Of a DNA stretch of 64,000 nt, positions 44,411 to 53,845 are shown one piece after another (position 1 is the first letter of the stretch; every line of letters begins with the position of its first letter). This stretch comes from Mycetocola_A sp015752285 (GTDB lineage: Bacteria; Actinomycetota; Actinomycetes; Actinomycetales; Microbacteriaceae), in assembly GCF_015752285.1 (NCBI RefSeq), contig NZ_JADOUY010000001.1, positions 62,001 to 126,000 on the forward strand, written 5' to 3'. The position numbers were made by a program, and so were the translations under genes. Below the pieces are notes generated by a model. That model did not search any database and had not been told where the DNA came from. It worked only from the letters and a program-made list of their open reading frames with translations.

Positions 44411-45709
44411 TTACTTGTTGGAGACCGTGAATCCGGCCTTGACCATGTCCTTGACGACGACGTCCTGGACGGCGATGAACGCGTCACGCCACGGAGTGCC
44501 GTCGGCGATGGCCTTGTTCAGCAGGTCGGTGAATGTGCTCTCGGCGACATTGACGTTCGGTCCCCAGGTGACGGGGATGGTGTCGGACGAGATCTCGGCG
44601 GCGAGCGTGTAGTAGTCGGCCTGCTGCGGCATGAGCGCTGGGGGTTCGCTCGACGTGGCATCTTCCTGCCCCGAGATCGCTGCCGGGTAGCCGTTCTGGA
44701 CGGTCAGCACCAGGTTCGCCCCTTCTTCGCTGGCATTCAGCCAAGTCGCGAACTTCGCGGCTTCTTCGGGGTGATCGGAGTTCTTCGTCACGATGACACT
44801 CGATCCGCCCTGGTAGGCGACGGCCTTCTCACCGGCCTCCCACTGGGGCAGAGGAGCCATCGACCACTTGCCGATCGTGTCGGGGGCGACACCCTCGATC
44901 ACGCCCGGGGACCAGAGCGCCGACGGCCAGGAGAGAACCTGTCCACTGTTCGCCTTGGCGTTCCACTCCGGAGTCAGCAGCGGGTCGGTGTTGACGAGGT
45001 CCTCAGCGACGAGCTTCTCGAAGAAGTCGGCGACGGCCAGTGATTCCTCGTCTGCGATGCCGACGGTCCAGGTGTCGTCCTCGATCGACCACCACTTCGA
45101 ACCGGCCTGCGTGGCCGCTCCGGCGTAGAAGCCGAACTCGCCGGCGGGAAGCGACGCCAGGTAGGCGTTCGGGTCGGCGGCACGGACGGCCTTCGCGGCG
45201 TCGGCGAATTCCTGCCAGGTCGTTGGAACGGGGATGCCCCATTCGGCGAGCTTGTCCGAGCGGTAGAGGAACGACATCGGACCGACATCCTGCGGCATGC
45301 CGAAGATGTGGCCGTCGAAGGTGACCTGTTCCCAGGTACCTTCCGTGTAAGCATCCTTCGCGTCGGTGACGAGCTCGGTGATGTCCAGCGGCACGTCGGC
45401 AACGATGAGCGACGGCAGAGTCGTGTACTCGACGGCGGCGAGGTCGGGAGCGTTCCCGGCCCTGCTGGCCGTGAGGAGCTTGGCCGACGAGTCCTTGCCG
45501 CCACCGGCGTCCGTGTACTTGACCTGAATGTCGGGGTTCTCGTCGTTCCAGACGTCGACGAGTTCCTGGGTGTTCGGCGCCCACGACCAGAAGTCGAGGG
45601 TGACGTCGCCGCCGTCTGAGGAGCCGGTGGCTCCGGAGCATCCGCTGAGCAGCAGGGTGCTGACGCCGAGAGCGGCGACTCCGGCGAGGGGAATCCTTCG
45701 TTTCTTCAT
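44411..45709 (-). CDS. ABC importer 1 sugar-binding lipoprotein
   Basis: A 432-residue extracellular binding protein of the CUT1 type. It has a lipoprotein signal with lipobox LLSGC (Cys at about 24) and the family motif FDGHIFGMPQDVGPMSFLYR near 130. It is anchored outside the membrane and delivers sugar to the two permeases downstream. A ribosome binding site AAGGAAG lies before the ATG. A perfect LacI-type palindrome lies 46-59 bp upstream. With GH31 and GH42 in the same operon the ligand is probably a xyloglucan-type oligosaccharide. Confidence 0.94.
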   Translation of the reverse strand: MKKRRIPLAGVAALGVSTLLLSGCSGATGSSDGGDVTLDFWSWAPNTQELVDVWNDENPDIQVKYTDAGGGKDSSAKLLTASRAGNAPDLAAVEYTTLPSLIVADVPLDITELVTDAKDAYTEGTWEQVTFDGHIFGMPQDVGPMSFLYRSDKLAEWGIPVPTTWQEFADAAKAVRAADPNAYLASLPAGEFGFYAGAATQAGSKWWSIEDDTWTVGIADEESLAVADFFEKLVAEDLVNTDPLLTPEWNAKANSGQVLSWPSALWSPGVIEGVAPDTIGKWSMAPLPQWEAGEKAVAYQGGSSVIVTKNSDHPEEAAKFATWLNASEEGANLVLTVQNGYPAAISGQEDATSSEPPALMPQQADYYTLAAEISSDTIPVTWGPNVNVAESTFTDLLNKAIADGTPWRDAFIAVQDVVVKDMVKAGFTVSNK

Positions 45710-45754
45710 GAGTACTACTTCCTTGTAGGGGCAGGCGGACCTGCCGGGTGGATT

Positions 45755-45768
45755 TCGAAACGTTTCGA
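45755..45768. promoter_or_regulatory. LacI-type operator O1 (importer 1 operon)
   Basis: TCGAAACGTTTCGA is a perfect 14-bp palindrome in the gap between lacI and the importer-1 binding-protein gene. It shares the core AAACGTTT with the sites at 46828 and 52688. Confidence 0.75.
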
Positions 45769-45805
45769 TAGTTTGCGCGGAAAAAGGCGGAACGCGAGGG
45801 GGCGG

Positions 45806-46813
45806 TTACGTCCGGTTGGCCGTCGACCCGAGCTCGACGTACGACGGCTCGATGAGTTCGACGTGCGGATCGACGTCCCCTGCGAGCTGCGCCATGGTGA
45901 GCTCGATGGCCCTCGTGCATGAGAGATCCGCCGGGAGCGGGATGACATCGAGTGGGGGGTCGAAATGGGTGGTGTCGAAGCTCGAGCAGGCCGAGATGAG
46001 TGAGAGGTCGCCAGGTACGCTGACCCCTCTGGTCCGCAGGAGCTCGAGCAGGGCGACCTGCACGGATTCATTCGAGTTGAGCACGACTGCGGTCATGTCC
46101 GGCACGGACGCAGAGAGAGCGTCGAACGCATTCCTGACGCCGACGGCGTCTTCGTCCGACGGCACGAACCCCACGGTGACCCCCAGGCGTTCGGCCTCAG
46201 CAAGGAAACCGTCACGGAACCGGGCCGGAAAGTTCGAGCCTCGCTCGTACACGAGCGGAGCCTGACCGAGCAATCCGATGGCGGTATGCCCCTGGCCGGC
46301 CAGCCGACGAATGCTCATCGCACCTGCCTCCTCGAAATCGAGGTCGACGCAGGTGAGGCCGGTGGTGTCACGCGGGATGCCGACGACGGCGGCAGGAAGA
46401 CCGAGCTCGCGGACGAGGTCTGTCCGCACATCGACGGTCGACACGTCGAGCAGGATGATGCCATCGACGAGCGAGCTGCGGGCGACCCGGCGGAGGCCGC
46501 TCGTCGCCTCGTCCTGGGTGAGCAGGAGAACGTCGTAGTCATACTTGCGTGCCGCGGTGACGATCGAGAGGACGAAGGTCATGTGCGCGGGAGCGTAGGT
46601 ACCGGCGTGGAGCGGGGCGCTGAGAGCGAGAATGTTCGTACGCGTTCCCTTGAGCATCCTGGCGCCGGCGTTCGGCCGATAGTCGAGCTGGAGCACCGCG
46701 TCGTCGATGCGCCTTCGGGTGGATTCCGCGATGGAGCGTTTGCCACTAAGCGCGTATGAGACGGTGGAGATGGACACACCGGCGACGCGCGCGACGTCGT
46801 GGATGTTGGCCAT
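45806..46813 (-). CDS. LacI-family regulator of the hemicellulose locus
   Basis: A 335-residue repressor with helix-turn-helix IHDVARVAGVSISTVSYALS (residues ~4-23), hinge region NAGARMLKGTRT and an effector-binding domain. It lies between the two importer operons. The palindrome TCTAAACGTTTCGA lies 15-28 bp before its own start, and close relatives precede the importer-1 operon (45755), the importer-2 operon (52688) and the esterase (52754). It is therefore the probable common regulator and autoregulator. An oligosaccharide or released sugar should be the inducer. Confidence 0.93.
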   Translation of the reverse strand: MANIHDVARVAGVSISTVSYALSGKRSIAESTRRRIDDAVLQLDYRPNAGARMLKGTRTNILALSAPLHAGTYAPAHMTFVLSIVTAARKYDYDVLLLTQDEATSGLRRVARSSLVDGIILLDVSTVDVRTDLVRELGLPAAVVGIPRDTTGLTCVDLDFEEAGAMSIRRLAGQGHTAIGLLGQAPLVYERGSNFPARFRDGFLAEAERLGVTVGFVPSDEDAVGVRNAFDALSASVPDMTAVVLNSNESVQVALLELLRTRGVSVPGDLSLISACSSFDTTHFDPPLDVIPLPADLSCTRAIELTMAQLAGDVDPHVELIEPSYVELGSTANRT

Positions 46814-46827
46814 GCTGGACTCCGTTG

Positions 46828-46841
46828 TCTAAACGTTTCGA
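46828..46841. promoter_or_regulatory. LacI-type operator O2 (autoregulation)
   Basis: TCTAAACGTTTCGA lies directly upstream of the lacI start at 46813. With the preceding TTG it is identical over 17 bases to the site at 52685-52701. Confidence 0.7.
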
Positions 46842-46888
46842 CTGGTACGGATCGAGCCTAGATCACCCGCAGCGGGTTGTGCAAGTTT

Positions 46889-46911
46889 ATTTGTGGTGAC
46901 CATAGACAAAT
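46889..46911. promoter_or_regulatory. Inverted repeat between GH95 and lacI
   Basis: ATTTGT (46889-46894) and ACAAAT (46906-46911) are spaced by 11 bases in the 117-bp gap. This may be a second regulator site or part of the GH95 transcript end. Confidence 0.3.
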
Positions 46912-46930
46912 CGAAAGGATGTCGATCGGC

Positions 46931-49297
46931 TCAGCCGACCTCGGCGAATCTCGCGCCGTCCCAGGCGAGTGTCGTCGGAGCGCTGGCGCTGACCTGCAGC
47001 CTGATGTCTCTGCCCTGATACGAGACGGTGTGCGCCCCTTCCGCGGCAGCCGAACGGGCCAGCAGTGTCACGACGGTCAGGGCACCGGAGGACCAGGCGA
47101 GATCGACGACGATCCCGGGGCGCGCGATCAGACCCGTCGCCCGGCCGTCGGACAGACCGGCGGGAAGCGCATGAAGCAGCCGAATGCTCCCTCCGTGGCT
47201 CTGGACGAGCATCTCGCTCACCGCGGCCGTGAAGCCGAGGTTGCCGTCGATCTGAAACGGCGGATGGGCGGCGAAGAGGTTCGGGTACAGGCCTCCGGCG
47301 TGCCCGCCTGCGTCACGCGCCGGCCGAAACACCAGCCGCAGCAGATCGGAGACTTTGTCCGACTGGCCGAGCCTCGCACGCAGGCAGAGCTTCCAGGCCA
47401 GCGACCAGCCGGTGGAATCGTCGCCGCGGCGGTCGAGACTGTTCGAAGCCGCCTGATCCAGCTCGGGGCTCCCCATCCCCCTCCCTGGATAGAGCGGGTA
47501 AAGATGCGACACATGCCTGTGCTGCGGCTCGGTCTCTTCGGCGGCCCCACCCCATTCCTCGATGCGGCCCTCCGTCGTGGCACGTGGGCCTGCGATTCTG
47601 GGGCGCGCGGCGCGCACCTCTCCGACGATCGGGGCATCCGACCGTCCGAGCGCCTCGGAAAGCTCGCTGACCACCGCGAGGAGATCGCTGATCAGTGCGC
47701 GGTCGAGAGCCGACGCCGTCGCGAGCGATGCTGGCCCGTCCGGTGTGGAGAACCGGTTCTCTGGCGACGTCGATGGACGCGTGACGAGACCGCCGGACCC
47801 GTCTTCGACGAGCCAGTCGAGGGCGAAAGCGGCCGCGCCTGAGGCGATGTGCCAGAACCGGTCGAGCCAGTCACCGTCGGCCCCGCCGAACCGGCGGTGT
47901 TCGTCGAGCTGCAGCACGAGCCAGATCCCGCCCATCGGCCAGTGCGACCAGGACCCGTCTCCGGAGGTCGGTGCCGAGAACGCCCACGCATCGGTGTTGT
48001 GGTGCGCGACCCAGCCGCGGCATCCGTACAGCCGTCGCGCTGTCTCGGCGCCAGCCGCCGCGAGCGCCTCGGCAAGATCGAGCAGCGGCTCCTGGCACTC
48101 GGAAAGAGCAGCCGCCTCGGTCGCCCAGTAGTTCATCGGGGTGTTGATGTTGAGCGTGTAGTTCGACGACCAGGGCGGTCGCATGTCGTTGTTCCACAGG
48201 CCCTGGAGCGTCGCGGGCAGTCCACCGGGTCGTGACGACGAAATGAGCAGGTAGCGACCGTAGTCGAAGAGGAGGCTGACGAGTTCGGGATCCACCTGCC
48301 CATCGGCCGTCGCGCGCATCAGCCGGGCGTCCGGATCGGTCACAACGGGATCGGTCGACTCTCCCGCGCCGAAGCACAGGCTCACGCGGGCGAAGAGTTC
48401 GCTATGGGCCTCGACGTGACGCGCCATGACTTCGTCGATCGGTGCGGCGAGAACCGCGGAGACCCGGTCGGCCGACGAGGCGGAATCCGGCCGTTCTCCT
48501 CCGCTCACCCCCAGGCCGGGGTACGTGGTCTCGGTCGCGACAGCGAGAACGAGTTCGGTGACGTCGTCGATCACCACGACGTCGTCGAGGACACGCGCCC
48601 GGCCGTCGTGACGCCAGCCGGCGACGAGGGTGCCGTGCAAGGGAACGACCCCGGGGAGATCCCAGATCAGAGCAGGTTCATCGGGCTCGTGTCCCGGCGC
48701 GACATCCGCGGGCAGGTCGAGAAGCACGGATGCTCCGCTCTCGGTCAGGTCCCTCGCCCGCTCGCGAAGAGGGCTGGAGACCCGAATCGACAGCCGCACC
48801 GGCGATGCAGAGCGCACGTGGTGGACGAGTGCGCCGTCCGGCGCACTGACGACGGTCTCCTGGTGCACGCCGTGCGATGCGATGCGATGCGTGGCGTCGC
48901 CGAGCGACAGCGACCTCGAGAACGGGGAGTGCGCTGCGGCCGCCGGCGTGACGTCCTCCGCCGGTGCATCTTCCACGGTCAGGGTGATGTCGGCGAACGG
49001 GAGGTAGGCCTGCGTGTACCGCGACTGGAGTGCGGTCAATGCCTGCTCGGCTTCTCTCGGACGCCCGGCCACGATGTGGGAGCGCGCCGCCGCGAGGCCG
49101 GCGGCCGCTTCGTCCGCACTCACCCGCCCCGTGCGATGCTCGCTAGCGGGGGACCCCGACCAGGCGGTCCCGTCGTTGAGATGCAGCGTCACGGCATCCG
49201 GGGCCGCCCTCACAATTGCGCCGAGCCGCCCGTTGCCGAGGGGCAGACCGTCGAGCCAACCGGTGCTTGCTCGCTGGTATCGAATGGACCTTGTCAT
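46931..49297 (-). CDS. Alpha-L-fucosidase, GH95
   Basis: A 788-residue GH95 enzyme, the family of inverting alpha-1,2-L-fucosidases (some members act on L-galactose). The catalytic features are Asn383 and Asn385 in NINTPMNYW, Glu513 in STSPENRF, and Asp684 in FQIDGNLG. An N-terminal beta-sandwich domain opens with GLPLGNGRLGA. I place the start at the ATG at 49297, two bases after the permease stop. The frame stays open for 214 more codons but there overlaps the real permease. There is no signal peptide, so it works on imported sugar. The natural substrate in this locus would be the fucosyl cap of xyloglucan side chains. Confidence 0.94.
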   Translation of the reverse strand: MTRSIRYQRASTGWLDGLPLGNGRLGAIVRAAPDAVTLHLNDGTAWSGSPASEHRTGRVSADEAAAGLAAARSHIVAGRPREAEQALTALQSRYTQAYLPFADITLTVEDAPAEDVTPAAAAHSPFSRSLSLGDATHRIASHGVHQETVVSAPDGALVHHVRSASPVRLSIRVSSPLRERARDLTESGASVLLDLPADVAPGHEPDEPALIWDLPGVVPLHGTLVAGWRHDGRARVLDDVVVIDDVTELVLAVATETTYPGLGVSGGERPDSASSADRVSAVLAAPIDEVMARHVEAHSELFARVSLCFGAGESTDPVVTDPDARLMRATADGQVDPELVSLLFDYGRYLLISSSRPGGLPATLQGLWNNDMRPPWSSNYTLNINTPMNYWATEAAALSECQEPLLDLAEALAAAGAETARRLYGCRGWVAHHNTDAWAFSAPTSGDGSWSHWPMGGIWLVLQLDEHRRFGGADGDWLDRFWHIASGAAAFALDWLVEDGSGGLVTRPSTSPENRFSTPDGPASLATASALDRALISDLLAVVSELSEALGRSDAPIVGEVRAARPRIAGPRATTEGRIEEWGGAAEETEPQHRHVSHLYPLYPGRGMGSPELDQAASNSLDRRGDDSTGWSLAWKLCLRARLGQSDKVSDLLRLVFRPARDAGGHAGGLYPNLFAAHPPFQIDGNLGFTAAVSEMLVQSHGGSIRLLHALPAGLSDGRATGLIARPGIVVDLAWSSGALTVVTLLARSAAAEGAHTVSYQGRDIRLQVSASAPTTLAWDGARFAEVG

Positions 49298-49299
49298 AC

Positions 49300-50238
49300 T
49301 CAGAACCGTACGCCGCCAGCCGCCAGACCCGAACGCCAGTACCGCTGCAGGGAGACGAACACGATCGCGATCGGAATGATCGACAGCATCGATCCGACCA
49401 CCGTGAGGATCTGCAGTCCGGGAACGGTGATCGACGCCTGGTTCCAGCCGGTCAGTCCGACGGTGAGCGGCATCAGTTCCTGATCGGTGAGCACGAGCAG
49501 CGGCAGCATGTAGCTGTTCCAGCTGCCCAAGAACGCAAACAGCAGCACGGTGACCATGCCGGTCATCATCATCCGGATCGCGATCGAGCCGAAGATCCGG
49601 AATTCGCCGGCGCCGTCGATGCGGGCAGCTTCGACGATCTCGAGCGGCACAGCCGATTGGGCGTAGATGTAACAGAGCAGCACTCCGAACGGATACACGA
49701 GTGCCGGGAGCAGGAGGCCGGCGTAGGTGTTGTTCAGCCCCATCTCGACGAGCAGTACGTAGGTCGGCTGTGCGAGCACCGTTCCGGGAACGAGGAGGCT
49801 TCCGAGAACGGCACCGAGCAGGATCTTTCGACCCCTGAACCGATAGATGGCCAGCGCGTAGCCGGTCAGAGCGGAGACGATCGTCGTGAGAATGGATCCG
49901 AAGACCGAGTAGATGACCGAGTTGAGGGTCCACCGCCAATAGATGCCGCCGTCATACGAGCTGAGCGCGGCGATGTTGTCGAAAAGGGTGAAGTCGTCCG
50001 AGAACCAGAGCCCGAAGGTCGAGAAGAGGTCGGATGTCGACTTCGTCGACGCGATGAGCAGCCAATAGACGGGCAGGAGGAAGTAGACCGCGGCGACGAC
50101 CATGCCGATGGTGACGGCGATCTGCCAACCGCGACTGACGTGACCGTCGAACGGGGTATTTCCAGATCGCTTACGGGCGGGAGCCTTCTGCTGGTCGACG
50201 AGAACGGGACTGGCAGCGACGAGTTCGGTTGCGGTCAT
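49300..50238 (-). CDS. ABC importer 2 permease, MalG type
   Basis: A 312-residue permease with six membrane segments and EAA loop VEAARIDGAGEFRIFGSIAI. It overlaps the MalF-type stop by four bases and is followed after two bases by the GH95 gene. It belongs to the second CUT1 importer of the locus. Confidence 0.94.
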   Translation of the reverse strand: MTATELVAASPVLVDQQKAPARKRSGNTPFDGHVSRGWQIAVTIGMVVAAVYFLLPVYWLLIASTKSTSDLFSTFGLWFSDDFTLFDNIAALSSYDGGIYWRWTLNSVIYSVFGSILTTIVSALTGYALAIYRFRGRKILLGAVLGSLLVPGTVLAQPTYVLLVEMGLNNTYAGLLLPALVYPFGVLLCYIYAQSAVPLEIVEAARIDGAGEFRIFGSIAIRMMMTGMVTVLLFAFLGSWNSYMLPLLVLTDQELMPLTVGLTGWNQASITVPGLQILTVVGSMLSIIPIAIVFVSLQRYWRSGLAAGGVRF

Positions 50239-51167
50239 GCCTGATTCACTCCTTTGCGGCGCGTGGTGAGCTTCATGATGACGACCGACAGGATGAAGGT
50301 GGCGAGACCGAGGAGGATCGCCATCGCGGAGGCGAGCTGAGGGTCATTCGCCGTCGTCGACGCTGCATAGATGGCCATGTTGGGTGTGTAGTCGCTCGAG
50401 ATGTTCGAGGTGATCGTCTTGAGCACAGCGGGCTCGTTGAAGAGCTGGAGCGTCCCGATGATCGAGGAGAGGGTGGTGAGCAGCACGGCTGGCCAGATCA
50501 TCGGGATCTTGATGGACATTGCGATCCGCAGTTCGCCGGCGCCGTCGAGCTTCGCTGCCTCGTACATGTCACGCGGCACCGACTGCAGCGCCGAGAACAG
50601 GATGATCATGTTGATGCCGACGTAAGACCAGATGCTGACGTTCGCGATCGACCACAGCACTGCGCCGGGCGAGAGGAAGTCGGCGGGGATGCCGATCGAA
50701 CGCAAGCCGGCGACGAGCGGGCTCACCGACGGCTGGTAGAGGAATCCCCACAGCAGCGCGGCGATGACTCCCGGAACCGCATACGGCAGAAAGACAGCGA
50801 GCTGGAAGAACCGCTTGCCCTTCACCAGAGCGGAGTCGAACAGCAGGGCGAGGACGGCCGAGATGATGATCATCACGGGAACCTGAACAACACCGTAGAG
50901 AAGCACACGGCCGAATCCGGCGAGAAACTCCGCATCCTGCAGAGCCTTCGCATATTGCTCGAACCAGACGAAGACCGTTTCGTTCGCCGAGCCGAACCCC
51001 AGGCCCGATGACGTCTCACGAAAGAGACTGTTACCGATCGCCACGAAGATCGGGGCGATGAGGAACCACACGAACAGCACCGCGAACGGCAGGACGAACA
51101 GATAAGGCGCGAGCCGCAGCCCCGCGCCGGCACGCCGGCGCGGGGCTGCGATCGTGGTGGAGCTCAT
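50235..51167 (-). CDS. ABC importer 2 permease, MalF type
   Basis: A 310-residue permease with six membrane segments and the docking loop YEAAKLDGAGELRIAMSIKIP. It begins two bases after the binding-protein stop and overlaps the next permease. Similar in layout to the importer-1 MalF but clearly a distinct sequence, so the two importers are not a recent duplication. Confidence 0.94.
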   Translation of the reverse strand: MSSTTIAAPRRRAGAGLRLAPYLFVLPFAVLFVWFLIAPIFVAIGNSLFRETSSGLGFGSANETVFVWFEQYAKALQDAEFLAGFGRVLLYGVVQVPVMIIISAVLALLFDSALVKGKRFFQLAVFLPYAVPGVIAALLWGFLYQPSVSPLVAGLRSIGIPADFLSPGAVLWSIANVSIWSYVGINMIILFSALQSVPRDMYEAAKLDGAGELRIAMSIKIPMIWPAVLLTTLSSIIGTLQLFNEPAVLKTITSNISSDYTPNMAIYAASTTANDPQLASAMAILLGLATFILSVVIMKLTTRRKGVNQA

Positions 51168-51169
51168 GG

Positions 51170-52465
51170 TCAGCTCCCGGCCTTCACGTTCAGGCCCTTG
51201 TCCTTGAGGGCGGCGATCGTCGCCTCCTGCACCTCGTCGAGAACCTGCACGAAGGTCTTCTCCCCCACCGCGACCTTGGCGAAGCCGTCGGTGATCCCGG
51301 CGGACGCCGTCGAGAAGGCCGGCCCGTCGACCCAGGTGTTCGGGGTGTTCTTCGCAGCCTCGATGAAGACCTCGTTGATGACCTGTCCGCCGAAGAACTC
51401 CTGCTCGCTCGTCAGTTCAGGCGAGTCGAGGCCGGTGAGTGTCGAGGGGAACAGCCCGCCGACCGAGATGAGCCGGTCCTGAGTCTCGTCTGCGGAGTTG
51501 ATCCACGCGGCGAACTCTGCCGCGGCCTCGGGGTTCTTGGCACCCTTGAGGACGACGTTGGCCGCTCCGCCGGACTCACCGGCGAATGACTCGCCCGCAT
51601 TGGTCGGGAGCGGTGCCACCTTCCAGAGACCAGAGGTGTCTGCGGCGTTCTCTGCCAGCTGAACCGGGAACCATGCTGCGTATGAGACCGTGGCAAGCGT
51701 GCCCGCGTTGACCTGTGCCCAGTACTCGGGAGTCCACATCTGGGTCACCGCGACCAGGTCCTCGTCGAGCAGCTGCTGCCAGCGTTCCGCCACGAGTTTG
51801 TTCTCGTCGCTGTTGACGCTCACGGTCCAGGTGTCGCCGTCGATGCCGAACCAGCTTCCCTCGGCCTGCCACACCTCCTGCATCCACTGGCCGATCTCGC
51901 TGGGCGAGAAGCCGGCGATGTAGACGTTGGGGTCAGCCGCTCGGATGGCACGTGCCGCCTCGAGGTATTCGTCCCAGGTGGTGGGGATGGCGATGTCGTA
52001 CTTCGCAAAGATGTCTTCGCGGTACATCATTCCGGCCGGGCCGATGCCCTGCGGGATGCCGTAGACCGCATCTCCGAAGGAGACGGACGCCCAGGAACTT
52101 TCGGTGAACCGCTCTTCGATGTCGCCGGTGAACTCCGAGATGTCCTGCACCCGGTCCGCGATCACGTACTCCGGCAGGTCGTGCGTGCTCAGCTGGACGA
52201 CGTCCGGCCCTGCGCCCGCGTCGACCGCTGCCTTCACCTTCTCGCCGTCGTCGCCGGTCATCCGGTGGAAATCGACCTCGATGTCCGGGTTCTTCTCGTT
52301 CCACTCATCGACGAGGTCCTCGAAGCCGGGAACCCAGCCCCAGACGTTCAGCTTCGTCGGTTCCGAGCTGTCGGGGGTACCGGCGGCAGAGCAGCCGGTG
52401 AGGGCGATTCCTGATGCGGTCAGCATCGCGAGAACCGCGACGAGACCCTTTCGTGTGCGTGCCAT
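51170..52465 (-). CDS. ABC importer 2 sugar-binding lipoprotein
   Basis: A 431-residue extracellular binding protein with lipobox LTGC near residue 24. The third possible ATG (52465) is chosen because AAAGGA lies eight bases before it. The family motif FGDAVYGIPQGIGPAGMMYR is seen near 128. It heads the operon binding protein - MalF - MalG - GH95, so its ligand is probably a fucosylated oligosaccharide. The operator TCTAAACGTTTCGA lies about 223 bp upstream of its start, leaving a long leader. Confidence 0.93.
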   Translation of the reverse strand: MARTRKGLVAVLAMLTASGIALTGCSAAGTPDSSEPTKLNVWGWVPGFEDLVDEWNEKNPDIEVDFHRMTGDDGEKVKAAVDAGAGPDVVQLSTHDLPEYVIADRVQDISEFTGDIEERFTESSWASVSFGDAVYGIPQGIGPAGMMYREDIFAKYDIAIPTTWDEYLEAARAIRAADPNVYIAGFSPSEIGQWMQEVWQAEGSWFGIDGDTWTVSVNSDENKLVAERWQQLLDEDLVAVTQMWTPEYWAQVNAGTLATVSYAAWFPVQLAENAADTSGLWKVAPLPTNAGESFAGESGGAANVVLKGAKNPEAAAEFAAWINSADETQDRLISVGGLFPSTLTGLDSPELTSEQEFFGGQVINEVFIEAAKNTPNTWVDGPAFSTASAGITDGFAKVAVGEKTFVQVLDEVQEATIAALKDKGLNVKAGS

Positions 52466-52687
52466 CGTTGGCATCCTTTCGTCGCGCCACATCGGTGGCG
52501 GCTGGTGTGACAGCGAGGTGACCTGCCTGGCAGGGGCGTCGTTGTTTGGGGAGTGAGGGTGGGCGTTAGTGTGTCGCCTGCTATCGAGGCCGCAACCCAG
52601 CGGGCGGCGGAAGAGGGCGATACCTCGGATGTCTCAGGAAGACGGGGAGGCGGGGTTGCCGCGTGATTGCTTCATTTGACATCCTTG

Positions 52688-52701
52688 TCTAAACGTTTCG
52701 A
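52688..52701. promoter_or_regulatory. LacI-type operator O3 (divergent importer 2 / esterase region)
   Basis: TCTAAACGTTTCGA is identical to O2 and lies in the divergent promoter region between the binding-protein gene (minus) and the esterase (plus). Confidence 0.72.
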
Positions 52702-52753
52702 TAGGTGATTTCAAGGAGCCTAAAACACGAAACATCGGAGCACAAGTCTTTTT

Positions 52754-52767
52754 GTGGAACGTTTGGA
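52754..52767. promoter_or_regulatory. LacI-type operator O4 (esterase promoter)
   Basis: GTGGAACGTTTGGA, read on the minus strand as TCCAAACGTTCCAC, matches O2/O3 at 10 of 14 positions and is followed by the same TTGT flank. It lies about 85-99 bp before the esterase start. Confidence 0.5.
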
Positions 52768-52852
52768 CAAATGTGGCCTGCGCCGCGTCCTGCTCGGATA
52801 TCTCGCTAGTGTGGTCACAGATTTCCCGCCGTCCCCGAGCGAAAGCGCCACC

Positions 52853-53821
52853 ATGTACGTCGATATGCCCGAACCCCAGCTCGCCGAGTACCGCAGCAGC
52901 CAGGTCGATCCTCACGATTTCGATGCGTTCTGGGACGAGAGCATCGCGGCCGCGCGCGCCCAGGCATCCGATGTTCGCATCGAGCCCGTCGACGCGGGCC
53001 TCACCACTGTCGACGTGTTCGATGTGACGTTCTCGGGCTGGGATGGCCAGCCGGTCAGGGCGTGGCTGCGGATTCCGAAGGGCGCCACAGAACCGCTCCC
53101 CGCCGTTGTGCAGTTCATCGGCTACGGCGGCGGACGAGGACACCACCTCGAGAACCTGCTGTGGGCGTCGTCAGGGTTTGTGAGCTTCCAGATGGATACC
53201 CGCGGACAGGGCAGCGGCTGGTCGCGGGGAGACACACCCGACCCCGTCGGCTCGGCGCCGCAGGGTCCGGGCGTGATGACCAAGGGCATCGAGAGCCGCG
53301 AGACCTACTACTACCGTCGCGTTTTCACCGATGCCGTCCGCGCGATCGACACCGTGCGCGACCTGCCGATGGTCGACCCTGCCCGGGTGTCGGTGTTCGG
53401 CCAGAGCCAGGGTGGCGGCATCGCTCTCGCCGTCGCCGGGCTTGTGCCCGACCTCGCCGCGGTCGCGCCGTGCGTACCGTTCCTCTGCGACTTTCCGCGG
53501 GCGACCGTCATCACCGATGCCTACCCGTACAAGGAGATCCGCGATTTCCTTGCGGTCCATCGCGACAAGGTGGATTCCGTGGCATCCGTCCTGCCGTACT
53601 TCGACGGCGTGAACTTCGCGCGCCGCGCACAGGCGCCCGCGCACTTCTCGGCGAGCCAGATGGATGCCACCTGCCCGCCGTCGACCATCTTCGGCGCGTA
53701 CAACGTCTACGGCGGCGAGAAGTCCGTGACGCTGTGGCAGTACAACGGACACGAAGGCGGCGGGATCCTCGACGAGCAGCGGGCGATCGCGTTTTTCCGC
53801 GAGGTCGACGCGCGCCGCTGA
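52853..53821 (+). CDS. Acetylxylan esterase / cephalosporin-C deacetylase family (CE7-type)
   Basis: A 322-residue alpha/beta hydrolase of the AXE1 family, cytoplasmic as it has no signal peptide. The triad is Ser185 in FGQSQGG, Asp271 in MDATCPPS and His300 in NGHEGG, nearly the positions of known CE7 enzymes. The oxyanion motif region FIGYGGGRG and the tail WLRIPKG also fit. The start is the ATG at 52853 and matches the family length. A GTG at 52754 would extend into the operator. It would remove acetyl groups from imported xylo- or xyloglucan oligosaccharides before the glycosidases act. Confidence 0.93.
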   Translation: MYVDMPEPQLAEYRSSQVDPHDFDAFWDESIAAARAQASDVRIEPVDAGLTTVDVFDVTFSGWDGQPVRAWLRIPKGATEPLPAVVQFIGYGGGRGHHLENLLWASSGFVSFQMDTRGQGSGWSRGDTPDPVGSAPQGPGVMTKGIESRETYYYRRVFTDAVRAIDTVRDLPMVDPARVSVFGQSQGGGIALAVAGLVPDLAAVAPCVPFLCDFPRATVITDAYPYKEIRDFLAVHRDKVDSVASVLPYFDGVNFARRAQAPAHFSASQMDATCPPSTIFGAYNVYGGEKSVTLWQYNGHEGGGILDEQRAIAFFREVDARR

Positions 53822-53845
53822 TCCGACACCCACGTGTACGTCCAC

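Noticed and set aside
49298..49939. 214-codon extension of the GH95 frame
   Set aside because: It overlaps a complete ABC permease in another frame and looks Arg/His-rich; the GH95 fold begins at the ATG at 49297.
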